Part shown: one piece after another, positions 17,160-25,967 of the stretch
Layout of the letters: each line of letters begins with the position of its first letter
Numbering within the stretch: the first letter of the stretch is position 1
Assembly: GCF_030512175.1 (NCBI RefSeq)
Contig: NZ_JAULBL010000002.1
Location: 2,912,149-2,976,148, forward strand
Direction: 5' to 3'
Origin: Paeniglutamicibacter sulfureus
GTDB taxonomy: Bacteria; Actinomycetota; Actinomycetes; Actinomycetales; Micrococcaceae
DNA: 64,000 nt
The notes under the pieces: model-generated
What the model was told of the DNA's origin: nothing
The model's database searches: none
Seen by the model: only the letters and a program-made list of their open reading frames with translations
Made by a program: the position numbers and the translations under genes

Positions 17160-17202
17160 AAAGAGTGATTTGGTTCCCCGGGAACCAGGTCGCTCTTTTT
17201 CT
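17160..17202 (+). terminator. displaced terminator of tRNA-Gly
   Basis: AAAGAGTGATTTGGTTCC pairs with GGAACCAGGTCGCTCTTT (three G-T wobbles), followed by TTCTTT. This is a strong intrinsic terminator, now 1.5 kb away from its tRNA. Confidence 0.8.
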
Positions 17203-17482
17203 TTCCCCGAGCAATGGGGTCCCGCCCCCAGTGCCGAATTGTGACGTCGGTCCCTTTTCGCCCGGCGGGGCGGCGACACGTAGGTTTTTTGGTTTCCCCC
17301 CAGGCATCGCGACCCCCGAAAACTGTGGCGATCCGGGGCTTTTCCCCATGCGAAAGCACGAATTTTGTTTTCCCGCGTTTGCTTGTATGGTTGTTCCGCG
17401 CCGTCGACGAAATCCAAACTTCTGGTTGACGGGCCGATTAGTGAAAACTTGTTTATTTTGCATAGACTGTTTCAGCACTTAT
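17203..17482. other. non-coding stretch before tRNA-Pro
   Basis: 280 bases of lower GC than the surroundings with no credible gene. A TTGACG at 17426 and a TGCATAGACT at 17459 could be promoter parts for tRNA-Pro, but the spacing is not canonical. Confidence 0.4.
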
Positions 17483-17557
17483 CGGGGTGTAGCTCAGCTT
17501 GGCTAGAGCGCGCGCTTTGGGAGCGTGAGGTCGCAGGTTCGAATCCTGTCACCCCGA
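17483..17557 (+). tRNA. tRNA-Pro(TGG)
   Basis: The acceptor CGGGGTG pairs with CACCCCG, the anticodon loop CTTTGGG gives anticodon TGG, the T-loop is GGTTCGAATCC and the discriminator is A. CCA is not encoded. Confidence 0.95.
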
Positions 17558-17566
17558 CTCTGTACC

Positions 17567-17601
17567 TTCAACCCCGTAACGGTTACCGTTACGGGGTTGA
17601 A
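17567..17601. terminator. hairpin between tRNA-Pro and tig
   Basis: A perfect 35-bp palindrome with arms TTCAACCCCGTAACGG and CCGTTACGGGGTTGAA around TTA. It has no strong T-run after it, so attenuation, RNA processing or partial termination are all possible. Confidence 0.6.
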
Positions 17602-17643
17602 GTCCAGCTCAGACCAAACATCACACACCAGGAGTACACCGCT

Positions 17644-19017
17644 GTGAAGAGCGCCGTCGAAACCCTCACCCCCACCCGGGTCAAGCTCACCGTTGAAGTT
17701 CCCTATGATGAACTGAAGCCGCGCATTGCTGAGGCCTACAAGACCATCGCCAAGCAGATCCAGGTTCCCGGCTTCCGCGCCGGAAAAGTCCCGTCCCGCT
17801 TGATTGATCAGCGCGTTGGCCGTGGCTACGTCCTGGAAACTGCCATCAACGAAGGCATGAACACCTACTACCAGCAGGCCGTCACCGAGAACGAAATCGT
17901 TCCGCTCTCGCGCCCCGAGGTCGAAATCACCGAGCAGCCTTCCGCCGAGGTTGCAGGCGAAGGCCAGCTGGCCTTCCAGGTCGAGATCGACATCCGTCCG
18001 AGCATCGAACTGCCGGACTACAAGGGCCTGGAAGTCACCGTTGAAGCCGCCGAAGCCGGTGACGCCGACATCGAGAAGGCACTGGATGACCTGCGCGGCC
18101 GCTTCGGCACGCTCAAGACCATCGAGCGCCCGGCAGCCGACCAGGACTTCATCACACTGGACCTGACCGCATCGGTCGAGGGCGAAGAGGTCGACTCGGC
18201 CACCGGCCTGTCCTACCAGGTTGGCTCCGGCACCATGCTCGAGGGCATGGACGAGGCAGTCACCGGCCTGTCCGCAGGCGAAGACGCCACGTTCGTCACC
18301 AAGCTGGCCGGTGGCGAGCACGCAGGTGCCGACGCACAGGTCAAGGTCACCGTCACCGCCGTCAAGGAGCGCGAGCTTCCCGAGGCCAACGACGACTTTG
18401 CCCAGCTGGCTTCCGAATTCGACACCATGGCCGAGCTGCGCGAGTCCCTCGCCAAGGATGCCGCCGAGTCCAAGGTCATGGACCAGGGGGTTGCTGCCCG
18501 CGACCTCGTCCTGGACAAGCTCATGGAGCTCGTCGAGGTTCCGGTTCCGGAATCCGTCATCACCGAGCAGGTCGAGCAGCACTTCGAGCAGGGCGCCCAC
18601 AACGAGGGTGAAGAGCACGACACCGAAGAGCACCGCACCGAGGTTCGCGAGAACACCGCCAAGGCCTTCAAGAACGAGATCGTGCTCGACGCCGTCGCCG
18701 AAGCAGAGAAGATTGGCGTTGCCCAGTCCGAACTGATCGACTACATCGTCCAGACCGCCGGCCAGTACGGCATGGACCCGAACCAGTTCGCCCAGATGCT
18801 CGACGGCGCCGGCCAGGTCCCGATGCTGGTTGGCGAAGTCCGCCGCCGCAAGGCCCTTGCCAAGGTCCTGGAGCTGGCTGTTGTCACCGACAGCAACGGC
18901 AGCGTCGTTGACCTGAGCGACTTCGTGCGCCCGGCAGGCGAAGAAGAAGAGGGCTCCGCATCGTCGGCCTCCTCGGCTTCCTCCGCCTCCTCGGCATCGG
19001 CAGCATCCGCCAAGTAG
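17644..19017 (+). CDS. tig: trigger factor (ribosome-bound chaperone and prolyl isomerase)
   Basis: 457 residues. The N-terminal ribosome-binding domain includes [19 protein letters not shown], whose GFRxGK loop contacts L23. A central FKBP domain (about residues 165-245) and a helical C-terminal chaperone domain follow. The last 25 residues are a low-complexity acidic plus Ser/Ala tail ([16 protein letters not shown]). Trigger factor folds nascent chains. The start is the GTG at 17644 with AGGAG nine bases upstream; the frame is open much further but runs through tRNA-Pro. It precedes the Clp protease genes, the normal actinobacterial order. Confidence 0.96.
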   Translation: MKSAVETLTPTRVKLTVEVPYDELKPRIAEAYKTIAKQIQVPGFRAGKVPSRLIDQRVGRGYVLETAINEGMNTYYQQAVTENEIVPLSRPEVEITEQPSAEVAGEGQLAFQVEIDIRPSIELPDYKGLEVTVEAAEAGDADIEKALDDLRGRFGTLKTIERPAADQDFITLDLTASVEGEEVDSATGLSYQVGSGTMLEGMDEAVTGLSAGEDATFVTKLAGGEHAGADAQVKVTVTAVKERELPEANDDFAQLASEFDTMAELRESLAKDAAESKVMDQGVAARDLVLDKLMELVEVPVPESVITEQVEQHFEQGAHNEGEEHDTEEHRTEVRENTAKAFKNEIVLDAVAEAEKIGVAQSELIDYIVQTAGQYGMDPNQFAQMLDGAGQVPMLVGEVRRRKALAKVLELAVVTDSNGSVVDLSDFVRPAGEEEEGSASSASSASSASSASAASAK

Positions 19018-19049
19018 CGCGGCGCCGCTGACGCGGCATTGGATTCCCA

Positions 19050-19090
19050 GGCGCGGAGCCACCTGCAAAAGGTGGCTCCGCGCCTGCTTT
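19050..19090 (+). terminator. terminator of tig
   Basis: A 15-bp perfect stem (GGCGCGGAGCCACCT and its mirror) with loop GCAAA, followed by TGCTTTT. Confidence 0.85.
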
Positions 19091-19132
19091 TAACCCCTCT
19101 TTTAAGCCCACGGCGATGGCTGCCCCGCGCAC

Positions 19133-19150
19133 CATGCGCCGACAGCGAAC
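19133..19150. promoter_or_regulatory. candidate ClgR box upstream of clpP1
   Basis: CATGCGCCGACAGCGAAC fits the published corynebacterial ClgR consensus (CGCYNANRGCG core with W-rich flanks) at 16 of 18 positions; the core is complete. It lies 117 bases before clpP1. ClgR activates clp genes in actinobacteria. Confidence 0.55.
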
Positions 19151-19266
19151 AGCTGCCCCTGCGCCGCCAAAGTCGCTGGCCAAGGCAGTAATGTTCAAGG
19201 AAGTAAAGAGCCAGTGGCCCGACGGACAGAACATCGGGGCACGGCATCACGGAGAGGTATCAGAAC

Positions 19267-19887
19267 ATGTCCAGTGACTCCCGCACTCCCACGATGGCTT
19301 CGGTAGATCCGGCCAATCGCGAGGACTACATCTACAATCGACTCCTCAAGGAGCGGATCATCTGGCTCGGCTCGGAAGTCCGAGACGACAACGCCAATGC
19401 GATCTGCTCGCAGTTGCTCCTGCTCTCCGCGGAAGACCCGGAGAAGGACATCTACCTGTACATCAACTCCCCGGGTGGTTCCATCACCGCGGGCATGGCG
19501 ATCTACGACACCATGCAGTACATCCCCAACGATGTCGTCACCGTGGCCACCGGCCTGGCAGCTTCCATGGGCCAGTTCCTGCTGTCCTCGGGCACCCCGG
19601 GCAAGCGCTACGCCACCCCGAATGCCCGCATCCTGATGCACCAGCCGTCCGGCGGCATTGGCGGCACCGCTTCGGACATCCGCATCCAGGCCGAGCTGAT
19701 CCTTCACATGAAGAAGATCATGAGCGAGCTGACCGCTGCGCAGACCGGCCAGACCGTCGACACCATTCTGAAGGACAACGAGCGCGACAAGTGGTTCACC
19801 GCCACAGACGGCCTCGAATACGGCTTCTTTGACCACATCGCCCAGTCCTCCGGCATCGTCTCCGGTGGCGGCGGGGTCGCGAAGTAA
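19267..19887 (+). CDS. clpP1: ATP-dependent Clp protease proteolytic subunit 1
   Basis: 206 residues. The serine protease triad is visible: Ser100 in GLAASMGQF, His125 in ILMHQPSGG, Asp174 in [18 protein letters not shown] forms the oxyanion region. ClpP1 and ClpP2 make one heteromeric barrel that works with ClpX or ClpC. It is followed by clpP2 after 44 bases with an AGGAG site. The start at 19267 is supported by a GAGAGG site. Confidence 0.96.
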   Translation: MSSDSRTPTMASVDPANREDYIYNRLLKERIIWLGSEVRDDNANAICSQLLLLSAEDPEKDIYLYINSPGGSITAGMAIYDTMQYIPNDVVTVATGLAASMGQFLLSSGTPGKRYATPNARILMHQPSGGIGGTASDIRIQAELILHMKKIMSELTAAQTGQTVDTILKDNERDKWFTATDGLEYGFFDHIAQSSGIVSGGGGVAK

Positions 19888-19931
19888 CGCGACGGAACCC
19901 GGCAGACCTAACTGATTTCCCAGGAGATACG

Positions 19932-20594
19932 ATGAATTTCACCCCGAATGCCACCTCCGGCGAAATGCCGTCGGCACGCTACATCCTCCCGCAGTTCGAG
20001 GAGCGGACCCCCTACGGGTTCAAGCGCCAGGACCCGTACGCGAAGCTGTTCGAAGACCGCATCATTTTCCTTGGTGCCCAGGTCGACGACGCTTCCGCCG
20101 ACGACGTCATGGCCCAGCTGCTCGTCCTGGAGTCCATGGACCCCGAGCGCGACATCACCCTGTACATCAACTCGCCCGGCGGCTCGTTCACGGCGATGAC
20201 GGCGATCTATGACACGATGCAGTTCGTGCGCCCCGAGGTGCAGACCGTGTGCCTGGGCCAGGCAGCCAGTGCCGCTGCGGTGCTGCTTGCCGGCGGCACC
20301 CCGGGCAAGCGCCTGGCGCTTCCCAACGCACGGGTGCTGATCCACCAGCCCGCCATGGGCGGCGGCGAACGCGGCACCGCGTCGGACCTGCAGATCCAGG
20401 CCGAAGAAGTCATGCGCATGCGCGCCTGGCTCGAGACGACCCTGGCCGGGCACAGCAACAAGACCGCAGAAGAGGTCGGCAACGACATCGAGCGCGACCT
20501 CTACATGACCGCGGCCGAGGCCAAGGTTTACGGATTGATCGACGAGGTCCTGACCCCGCGCAAGATCAAGTCCCAGGGCAGCATCGCCCACTAA
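19932..20594 (+). CDS. clpP2: ATP-dependent Clp protease proteolytic subunit 2
   Basis: 220 residues with triad Ser113 (GQAASAA), His138 ([10 protein letters not shown]) and Asp189 (IERDLYM). The N terminus ([16 protein letters not shown]) is longer and matches actinobacterial ClpP2. Different loop sequences from ClpP1 (GQAASAAA instead of GLAASMGQ) fit the known division of labour in the mixed ClpP1P2 complex. It is in the same operon as clpP1; clpX starts 164 bases downstream. Confidence 0.96.
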   Translation: MNFTPNATSGEMPSARYILPQFEERTPYGFKRQDPYAKLFEDRIIFLGAQVDDASADDVMAQLLVLESMDPERDITLYINSPGGSFTAMTAIYDTMQFVRPEVQTVCLGQAASAAAVLLAGGTPGKRLALPNARVLIHQPAMGGGERGTASDLQIQAEEVMRMRAWLETTLAGHSNKTAEEVGNDIERDLYMTAAEAKVYGLIDEVLTPRKIKSQGSIAH

Positions 20595-20758
20595 GGCGGG
20601 ACACGGCGAACGGGCTGCTGTTGCGGGGCGCGAAATAAGCGCACCACGGGCCGCCCGTTCGCCCATTCTGTCGGCACTCTGTCATAGAGTTAAGGCAGTT
20701 CAGCATTTCCGGTTCTCTCGGGCCGGTCTTACCGGTACCAGATAAGGGGACCAAATCG

Positions 20759-22051
20759 ATGGCACGCATGGGTGAAGGGTCTGATCTGCTCAAGTGTTCC
20801 TTCTGTGGCAAGAGCCAGAAGCAGGTTCGCAAGCTGATCGCCGGCCATGGCGTCTACATCTGCACCGAGTGCATTGAACTCTGCAACGAGATCATCGAGG
20901 AAGAGCTCGCCGAGGTCGAAGAGGGCGTCGACTTCGAATTGCCCAAGCCGAAGGAAATCTTCGACTCCCTGCAGGAATACGTCATCGGCCAAGAGGGCGC
21001 CAAGCGCTCGTTGGCGGTGGCCGTCTACAACCACTACAAGCGCATCCAGGGCGGCGCTGCAGCCAAGTCCGTTGCGGCGCTTTCGGACTCGAACTCCCTC
21101 GACGAGGTCGAGGTGGCCAAGTCCAACATCCTGCTGATCGGGCCCACCGGCTGCGGCAAGACCTACCTGGCCCAGACGCTGGCCCGCCGGCTAAACGTCC
21201 CCTTCGCCGTCGCCGATGCCACCTCGCTCACCGAGGCCGGATACGTCGGCGAGGACGTCGAAAACATCCTGCTCAAGCTTATCCAGGCAGCGGACTATGA
21301 CGTCAAGAAGGCCGAACAGGGCATCATCTACATCGACGAGATCGATAAGATCTCCCGCAAGAGCGAAAATCCCTCAATCACCCGGGACGTCTCGGGCGAA
21401 GGGGTCCAGCAGGCACTGCTGAAGATCCTCGAGGGCACCGTTGCGGCGGTTCCGCCGCAAGGCGGCCGCAAGCATCCGCACCAGGAATTCATCCAACTGG
21501 ACACCACCAACGTGCTGTTCATCGTTGCGGGCGCCTTCGCAGGTCTCGAGGAGATCATCTCCTCGCGCGCAGGACGCAAGGGGATCGGCTTCGGCGCACC
21601 GCTGTCGGCGTTGAAGTCCGAGGCTGCGTCATATGCCGACGTCCGCCCGGAAGACTTGTTGAAGTTCGGCCTCATCCCGGAATTCATCGGCCGGCTGCCG
21701 GTGATCAGCACGGTGGAAAAGCTGGACCGGGAGTCCCTTATCAAGATCCTGTCGGAGCCCAAGAATGCGCTGATCAAGCAATACCAAAAGATGTTCCGCA
21801 TGGACGGTGTTGAGCTGACCTTTGAGCTGGGCGCCTTGGAAGCCATCGCAGACCTCGCGCTTGCCCGGGACACCGGTGCCCGCGGGCTGCGCGCAATCCT
21901 GGAGGAAACCCTCAGCGCCACCATGTTCGAAATGCCGAGCCGCGACGATGTCGTCGAGGTCGTCATCACCAGCGACGTGGTGCTCAACGGGGCGGATCCG
22001 TCACTGATTTCCGCGCAGGTCGCCGACAAACGCGGCAAAAAGTCCGCTTAG
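20759..22051 (+). CDS. clpX: ClpX, AAA+ unfoldase of the Clp protease
   Basis: 430 residues. The N-terminal four-Cys zinc-binding domain uses C13, C16, C35 and C38 (CSFCGKSQ to CTECIELC). The AAA+ module has Walker A GPTGCGKT, Walker [10 protein letters not shown], pore loop GYVGEDVE and sensor 2 TGARGLRAI. The IGF loop that docks ClpP is GIGFGAPL. ClpX recognises, unfolds and threads substrates into ClpP1P2. The ATG at 20759 has a GGGG-rich upstream sequence. Confidence 0.97.
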   Translation: MARMGEGSDLLKCSFCGKSQKQVRKLIAGHGVYICTECIELCNEIIEEELAEVEEGVDFELPKPKEIFDSLQEYVIGQEGAKRSLAVAVYNHYKRIQGGAAAKSVAALSDSNSLDEVEVAKSNILLIGPTGCGKTYLAQTLARRLNVPFAVADATSLTEAGYVGEDVENILLKLIQAADYDVKKAEQGIIYIDEIDKISRKSENPSITRDVSGEGVQQALLKILEGTVAAVPPQGGRKHPHQEFIQLDTTNVLFIVAGAFAGLEEIISSRAGRKGIGFGAPLSALKSEAASYADVRPEDLLKFGLIPEFIGRLPVISTVEKLDRESLIKILSEPKNALIKQYQKMFRMDGVELTFELGALEAIADLALARDTGARGLRAILEETLSATMFEMPSRDDVVEVVITSDVVLNGADPSLISAQVADKRGKKSA

Positions 22052-22135
22052 TACTTGACTTGTTCACTCCGGGCTCCGCACCAACGCGATGTCCCGGACC
22101 TTGAACCCTTGCCATTGATTTAAAGGAGATGCACG

Positions 22136-22759
22136 TTGTCCGAGAAGACTCACGTTGATTTTTGGTTTGACCCGGCCTGCCCCTTTGCCTGGGCGACGTC
22201 CCGCTGGGTCCTCGAGGTTGAGAAGGTGCGTGACATCGAGGTTGCTTGGCATGTGATGTCGCTTTCGGTGCTCAACGACGGTCGCGAGGGCCTGAGCGAC
22301 GATTACCGCGATTTCGTGGCCAAGGGCTGGGGCCCGGTCCGCGTGCTCATCGCCGCCGCCCAGAAGCACGGCGACGCGGTGCTCGGCGATCTCTACACCG
22401 CCATGGGCGAGATGCTGCACCACGAAAAGGTTGCGGACTACAGCGAGGTCATTTCCCGCGCACTGGCCAAGGCCGGGCTGGAACCGGAATTGGCCGATGC
22501 GGCGAACGGGACCGAGTTTGACGAGGCACTGAAGTCGAGCCACGAAGACGGGATCTCCCGAGTCGGCCAGGACGTCGGCACGCCCGTCATGGCGCTAAAC
22601 GGCACCGCATTCTTCGGTCCGGTCATTACGCGGGTTCCCTCCGGCGAAGAGGCCGGCAAGATCTTCGATGCCGCCGTCGGCCTGGCGTCGTACCCGTACT
22701 TCTTCGAAATCAAGCGCAGCCGCACCGAGAGCCCGCAGTTCGACGTCGAAGCCAACTGA
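22136..22759 (+). CDS. mycothiol-dependent DsbA-like oxidoreductase (Rv2466c family)
   Basis: 207 residues of the DsbA/FrnE thioredoxin fold. It opens THVDFWFDPACPFAWATSRW. HVMSLSVLN, WGPVRVLIAA, DVGTPVMALNGTAFFGPV and ASYPYFFEIKRSRTE closely follow the Mycobacterium tuberculosis nitroreductase Rv2466c, as I recall it. That protein has an active site CPWC; here it is CPFA, so only the N-terminal cysteine remains, which suits a mixed disulfide with mycothiol. TTG start at 22136, with AAGGAG eight bases upstream. It lies directly after clpX. Confidence 0.88.
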   Translation: MSEKTHVDFWFDPACPFAWATSRWVLEVEKVRDIEVAWHVMSLSVLNDGREGLSDDYRDFVAKGWGPVRVLIAAAQKHGDAVLGDLYTAMGEMLHHEKVADYSEVISRALAKAGLEPELADAANGTEFDEALKSSHEDGISRVGQDVGTPVMALNGTAFFGPVITRVPSGEEAGKIFDAAVGLASYPYFFEIKRSRTESPQFDVEAN

Positions 22760-23204
22760 CCTGAAAATCCTGTCAATGGCCCCAAGGACCAATGTTTTCA
22801 GCAGGGGACCGGAGCAAACCTCAAAGTTTGCCCCAGTCCCTTGCCGGTCTCCGGGGCAGGGCGTATAAAAGTAATACGCATCACTACCGGAATGATGCTG
22901 AACAAAAACCGAATTCGCGGTGACGAGCTATTGGAATCTCTTCTAGCTCGGCTGCAGCAGCGAAGCAGCAAGACCCACGCAACGAGGATTTTGTTCGGTT
23001 CTCTAAATCAACGCTGTACGAGAACCAACACCGAGTCGAAGCCCCTCCGACATTAGTTTGTCAGCCGAAGGGGCTTCCCCTCTGTCTGCCGCCAGGTGCG
23101 ATGTCGGAGGAGGGGACGGTCCCGGATGAAAGGACGAGGGCGCCGTGCCCCACCCGCGGGGTGGGGCACGGCGCCCTCGTTGCCGGGACCCCGGCACATG
23201 GAAG
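22760..23204. other. non-coding region with two hairpins between convergent genes
   Basis: 445 bases with no credible gene. It contains a GGTTCTC/GAGAACC hairpin (about 22998-23030), a GAAGCCCCT/AGGGGCTTC hairpin (about 23037-23083) and the valS terminator (23134-23180). The first two could be the 3' part of a small RNA or the terminator for the plus-strand gene. Confidence 0.5.
23134..23180. terminator. strong terminator of valS
   Basis: A perfect 20-bp stem (ACGAGGGCGCCGTGCCCCAC and its mirror) with a 7-base loop, just downstream of valS on the minus strand. Confidence 0.85.
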
Positions 23205-25832
23205 CTAGGCCTGCACGGTGTCCTCGGCCGGTGCCAGCACCACGTCGCTGACCGTCAGGTCCCCGTCGGCGGCAACCAAGGTCATGTCCTTGGCGTTACC
23301 GGCGGCCAACAGGTCGCCCAGTCCGCTGCGCAACAATTCCAGGGTGGCCTCGGGCGCGGAAATCACGCCGGAGAGCACCTCGGTGCGCTGCTTGACCTTG
23401 GCCTCGGACTTTGCCTTTCGGATGCCCGAGAGAGCCTCGCCGACGATCGGCAGCACTGCGGTGTTGGCGCCTTCGACGGCGCCGACCAGATGGGCGGAAC
23501 CGGGCCATGGGGCGCGGTGGACAGATCCGGCACGCCACCAACCCCAGACCTCTTCGGTGGCGAAGGGCAAGAACGGGGCAAAGAGGCGCAGCACCGAATC
23601 CAGCGTGGTGGCCAGGGTGGCAAGCACCGATGCCTGTTCCGCGTCGCCGCGGGCACCGTAGGCACGGTCCTTGATCAGCTCCACGTAGTCGTCGGTGAAC
23701 GACCAGAAGAACGACTCGGTGATGTCCAGTGCACGCGCGTAGTCGTAGGCATCGAAGGCGCGGGAGGCGTCGTCGATGACCTGGGACAGGCGGGCGAGCA
23801 GGGACTTGTCCAGCCCGTTGGTGATGACCGAGGCGTCGCCGGCGATGACGTTCGCTTCGGTGGCGCCCAGGTTCAGCACGAACTTGGAAGCGTTGAGGAT
23901 CTTGATCGCCAGGCGGCGGCCGATCTTCATCTGGTTGATCTCGTACGCGGTGTCCGCGCCCAGCTTGGCGCTGGCCGCCCAGTAGCGAACGGCGTCGGAG
24001 CCGTAGTCGTTGAGCACGTCGGTGGGGACCACCACGTTGCCCTTGGACTTGGACATCTTCTTGCGGTCCGGATCCAGGATCCAGCCCGAGATCGCCGCGT
24101 GCTTCCACGGGGCCACGTCGTGCAGCGCGTCGGCGCGCACTGCGGAGGAGAAGAGCCATGTGCGGATGATGTCGTGGCCCTGCGGGCGCAGGTCGAACGG
24201 GAAGACCTTGTTGAAGAAGTCCGTATCGCGGGACCAGCGGCCCACGATCTGCGGGGTCAGCGAGCTGGTGGCCCAGGTGTCGAGCACGTCGGCGTCTCCC
24301 ACGAAGCCGCCGGCTTCGTTGCGCTGGGATTCCTCGTAGCCCGGTGCCACGTCCGCGGCCGGGTCGACCGGCAGCATTTCGTCGGTGGGCAGGATCGGGT
24401 TCTCGTAGTCGGGTTCCCCGGCCGCATCCAGCGGGTACCAGACCGGCACCGGCACGCCGAAGAAGCGCTGGCGGGAGACCAGCCAGTCGCCGTTCAGGCC
24501 CGAGATCCAGTTCTCGTAGCGCGAGCGCATGAAGGCTGGGTGGAACTCGATCTGCTCGCCGCGCTTGATGAGGCGCTCGCGGCGTTCCTCGTCGCGCCCG
24601 CCGTTGCGGATGTACCACTGGCGGGAGGAAACGATTTCCAGGGGCTTGTCGCCCTTTTCGAAGAAGTTCACCGGGTGGCTGATCTTCTTCGGCTCGCCGT
24701 CGAGCAGGTTGGCGGCGATGAGCAGCTCGACGACGCCCTCCTTGGCGGAGAACACCGTCTTGCCGGCGATCGCGGCGTATGCCGTACGTCCGGCCTCGGT
24801 GGTGATCCACTCCGGGGTCTCGGCGATGACGCGGCCGTCGCGGCCGATGATGGCCCGGGTCGGCAGCTGCAGTTCGCGCCACCAGGTCACGTCGTTCAGG
24901 TCGCCGAAGGTGCAGACCATCGCGATGCCCGAGCCCTTGTCCATCTTGGCAAGTGCGTGCGGGAAAACCGTAACCGGAACGTCGAAAAGCGGGGAGGTGA
25001 CGGTCTTGCCGAAGAGCGGCTTGTAGCGCTCGTCGTCGGGGTTTGCCACCAGGCCGGCGCAGGCAGCCAGCAGCTCGGGACGGGTGGTCTCGATGAAGAC
25101 CTGGGTGCCGTCCTCGGCGGTGAACGGGTAGCGGTAGTAGGCGCCGGGCACTTCCCGGTCCTCCAGTTCCGCCTGGGCCACCGCGGTGCGGAAGGTGACG
25201 TCCCACAGGGTGGGTGCCTCGGCCATGTAGGCGTCGCCCTTGGCCAAGTTGGCCAGGAAGCCGCGCTGCGAGACGGAACGCGACACGTCATCGATGGTGC
25301 GGTAGGTCAGGTCCCAGTCCACGGACAGGCCCAGGGTGGAGAAGAGGTGCTCGAAGACCTTCTCATCCTCGACCGCGAGTTCCTCGCAGAGTTCGATGAA
25401 GTTCTTGCGGCTCACGACGTCCCAGTCGCGCTGGTTCTTCGCCGGGGTCGCCGGGGGACGGTAGCCCTCCACGTGGGCGTACGTCGGGTCGCAGCGCACA
25501 CCGTAGTAGTTCTGCACACGGCGCTCGGTGGGCAGGCCGTTGTCGTCCCAGCCCATCGGGTAGAACACGTTCTTGCCGCGCATACGCTGGTAACGGGCCA
25601 GCACGTCGGTCTGCGTGTAGGAGAACATGTGCCCCACGTGCAGCGAGCCCGAGGCCGTCGGCGGGGGAGTGTCGATCGAGTAGACCTGCTCGCGCGTGGT
25701 CTCTGCGTTGAATTTGTAGGTGCCCTGCTCGCGCCAGCGGGCGCCAAGGCGTTCCTCCAGGCCCTCAAGAGCGGGCTTGTCCGGAACGGAAACGATGACG
25801 GGCGTGTCTGTGCCCAAGGTGTCTTCTGCCAT
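23205..25832 (-). CDS. valS: valyl-tRNA synthetase
   Basis: 875 residues, class I synthetase. The HIGH motif is HVGH (residues 65-68, in SGSLHVGHMFSYT), preceded by STPPPTA-like residues. KMSKS is in DRKKMSKSKGNVVV, and an editing CP1 insertion lies between. GWDDNGLPTERRVQ matches the actinobacterial/archaeal-like ValRS group. The enzyme charges tRNA-Val in the cytoplasm. The frame is open further upstream; MAEDTLGTDT (25832) is chosen, with MGP at 25841 an alternative. Monocistronic with its own strong terminator. Confidence 0.95.
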   Translation of the reverse strand: MAEDTLGTDTPVIVSVPDKPALEGLEERLGARWREQGTYKFNAETTREQVYSIDTPPPTASGSLHVGHMFSYTQTDVLARYQRMRGKNVFYPMGWDDNGLPTERRVQNYYGVRCDPTYAHVEGYRPPATPAKNQRDWDVVSRKNFIELCEELAVEDEKVFEHLFSTLGLSVDWDLTYRTIDDVSRSVSQRGFLANLAKGDAYMAEAPTLWDVTFRTAVAQAELEDREVPGAYYRYPFTAEDGTQVFIETTRPELLAACAGLVANPDDERYKPLFGKTVTSPLFDVPVTVFPHALAKMDKGSGIAMVCTFGDLNDVTWWRELQLPTRAIIGRDGRVIAETPEWITTEAGRTAYAAIAGKTVFSAKEGVVELLIAANLLDGEPKKISHPVNFFEKGDKPLEIVSSRQWYIRNGGRDEERRERLIKRGEQIEFHPAFMRSRYENWISGLNGDWLVSRQRFFGVPVPVWYPLDAAGEPDYENPILPTDEMLPVDPAADVAPGYEESQRNEAGGFVGDADVLDTWATSSLTPQIVGRWSRDTDFFNKVFPFDLRPQGHDIIRTWLFSSAVRADALHDVAPWKHAAISGWILDPDRKKMSKSKGNVVVPTDVLNDYGSDAVRYWAASAKLGADTAYEINQMKIGRRLAIKILNASKFVLNLGATEANVIAGDASVITNGLDKSLLARLSQVIDDASRAFDAYDYARALDITESFFWSFTDDYVELIKDRAYGARGDAEQASVLATLATTLDSVLRLFAPFLPFATEEVWGWWRAGSVHRAPWPGSAHLVGAVEGANTAVLPIVGEALSGIRKAKSEAKVKQRTEVLSGVISAPEATLELLRSGLGDLLAAGNAKDMTLVAADGDLTVSDVVLAPAEDTVQA

Positions 25833-25967
25833 GGGCCCCATTCTTCCATGAGCCCGGGCATTACCCCCAGTCGACCGCGGTTGATGCACGCCACAGGCAC
25901 ACCACAGGCACACCGGGCGGCGCCCCCGGCGATGCGGTGTGCGCCACCTGCGACGTCGGGGCGGGGT

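Noticed and set aside
17503-19068. 521-codon minus-strand frame across tig
   Set aside because: Antisense of a clear trigger factor gene and it runs into tRNA-Pro.
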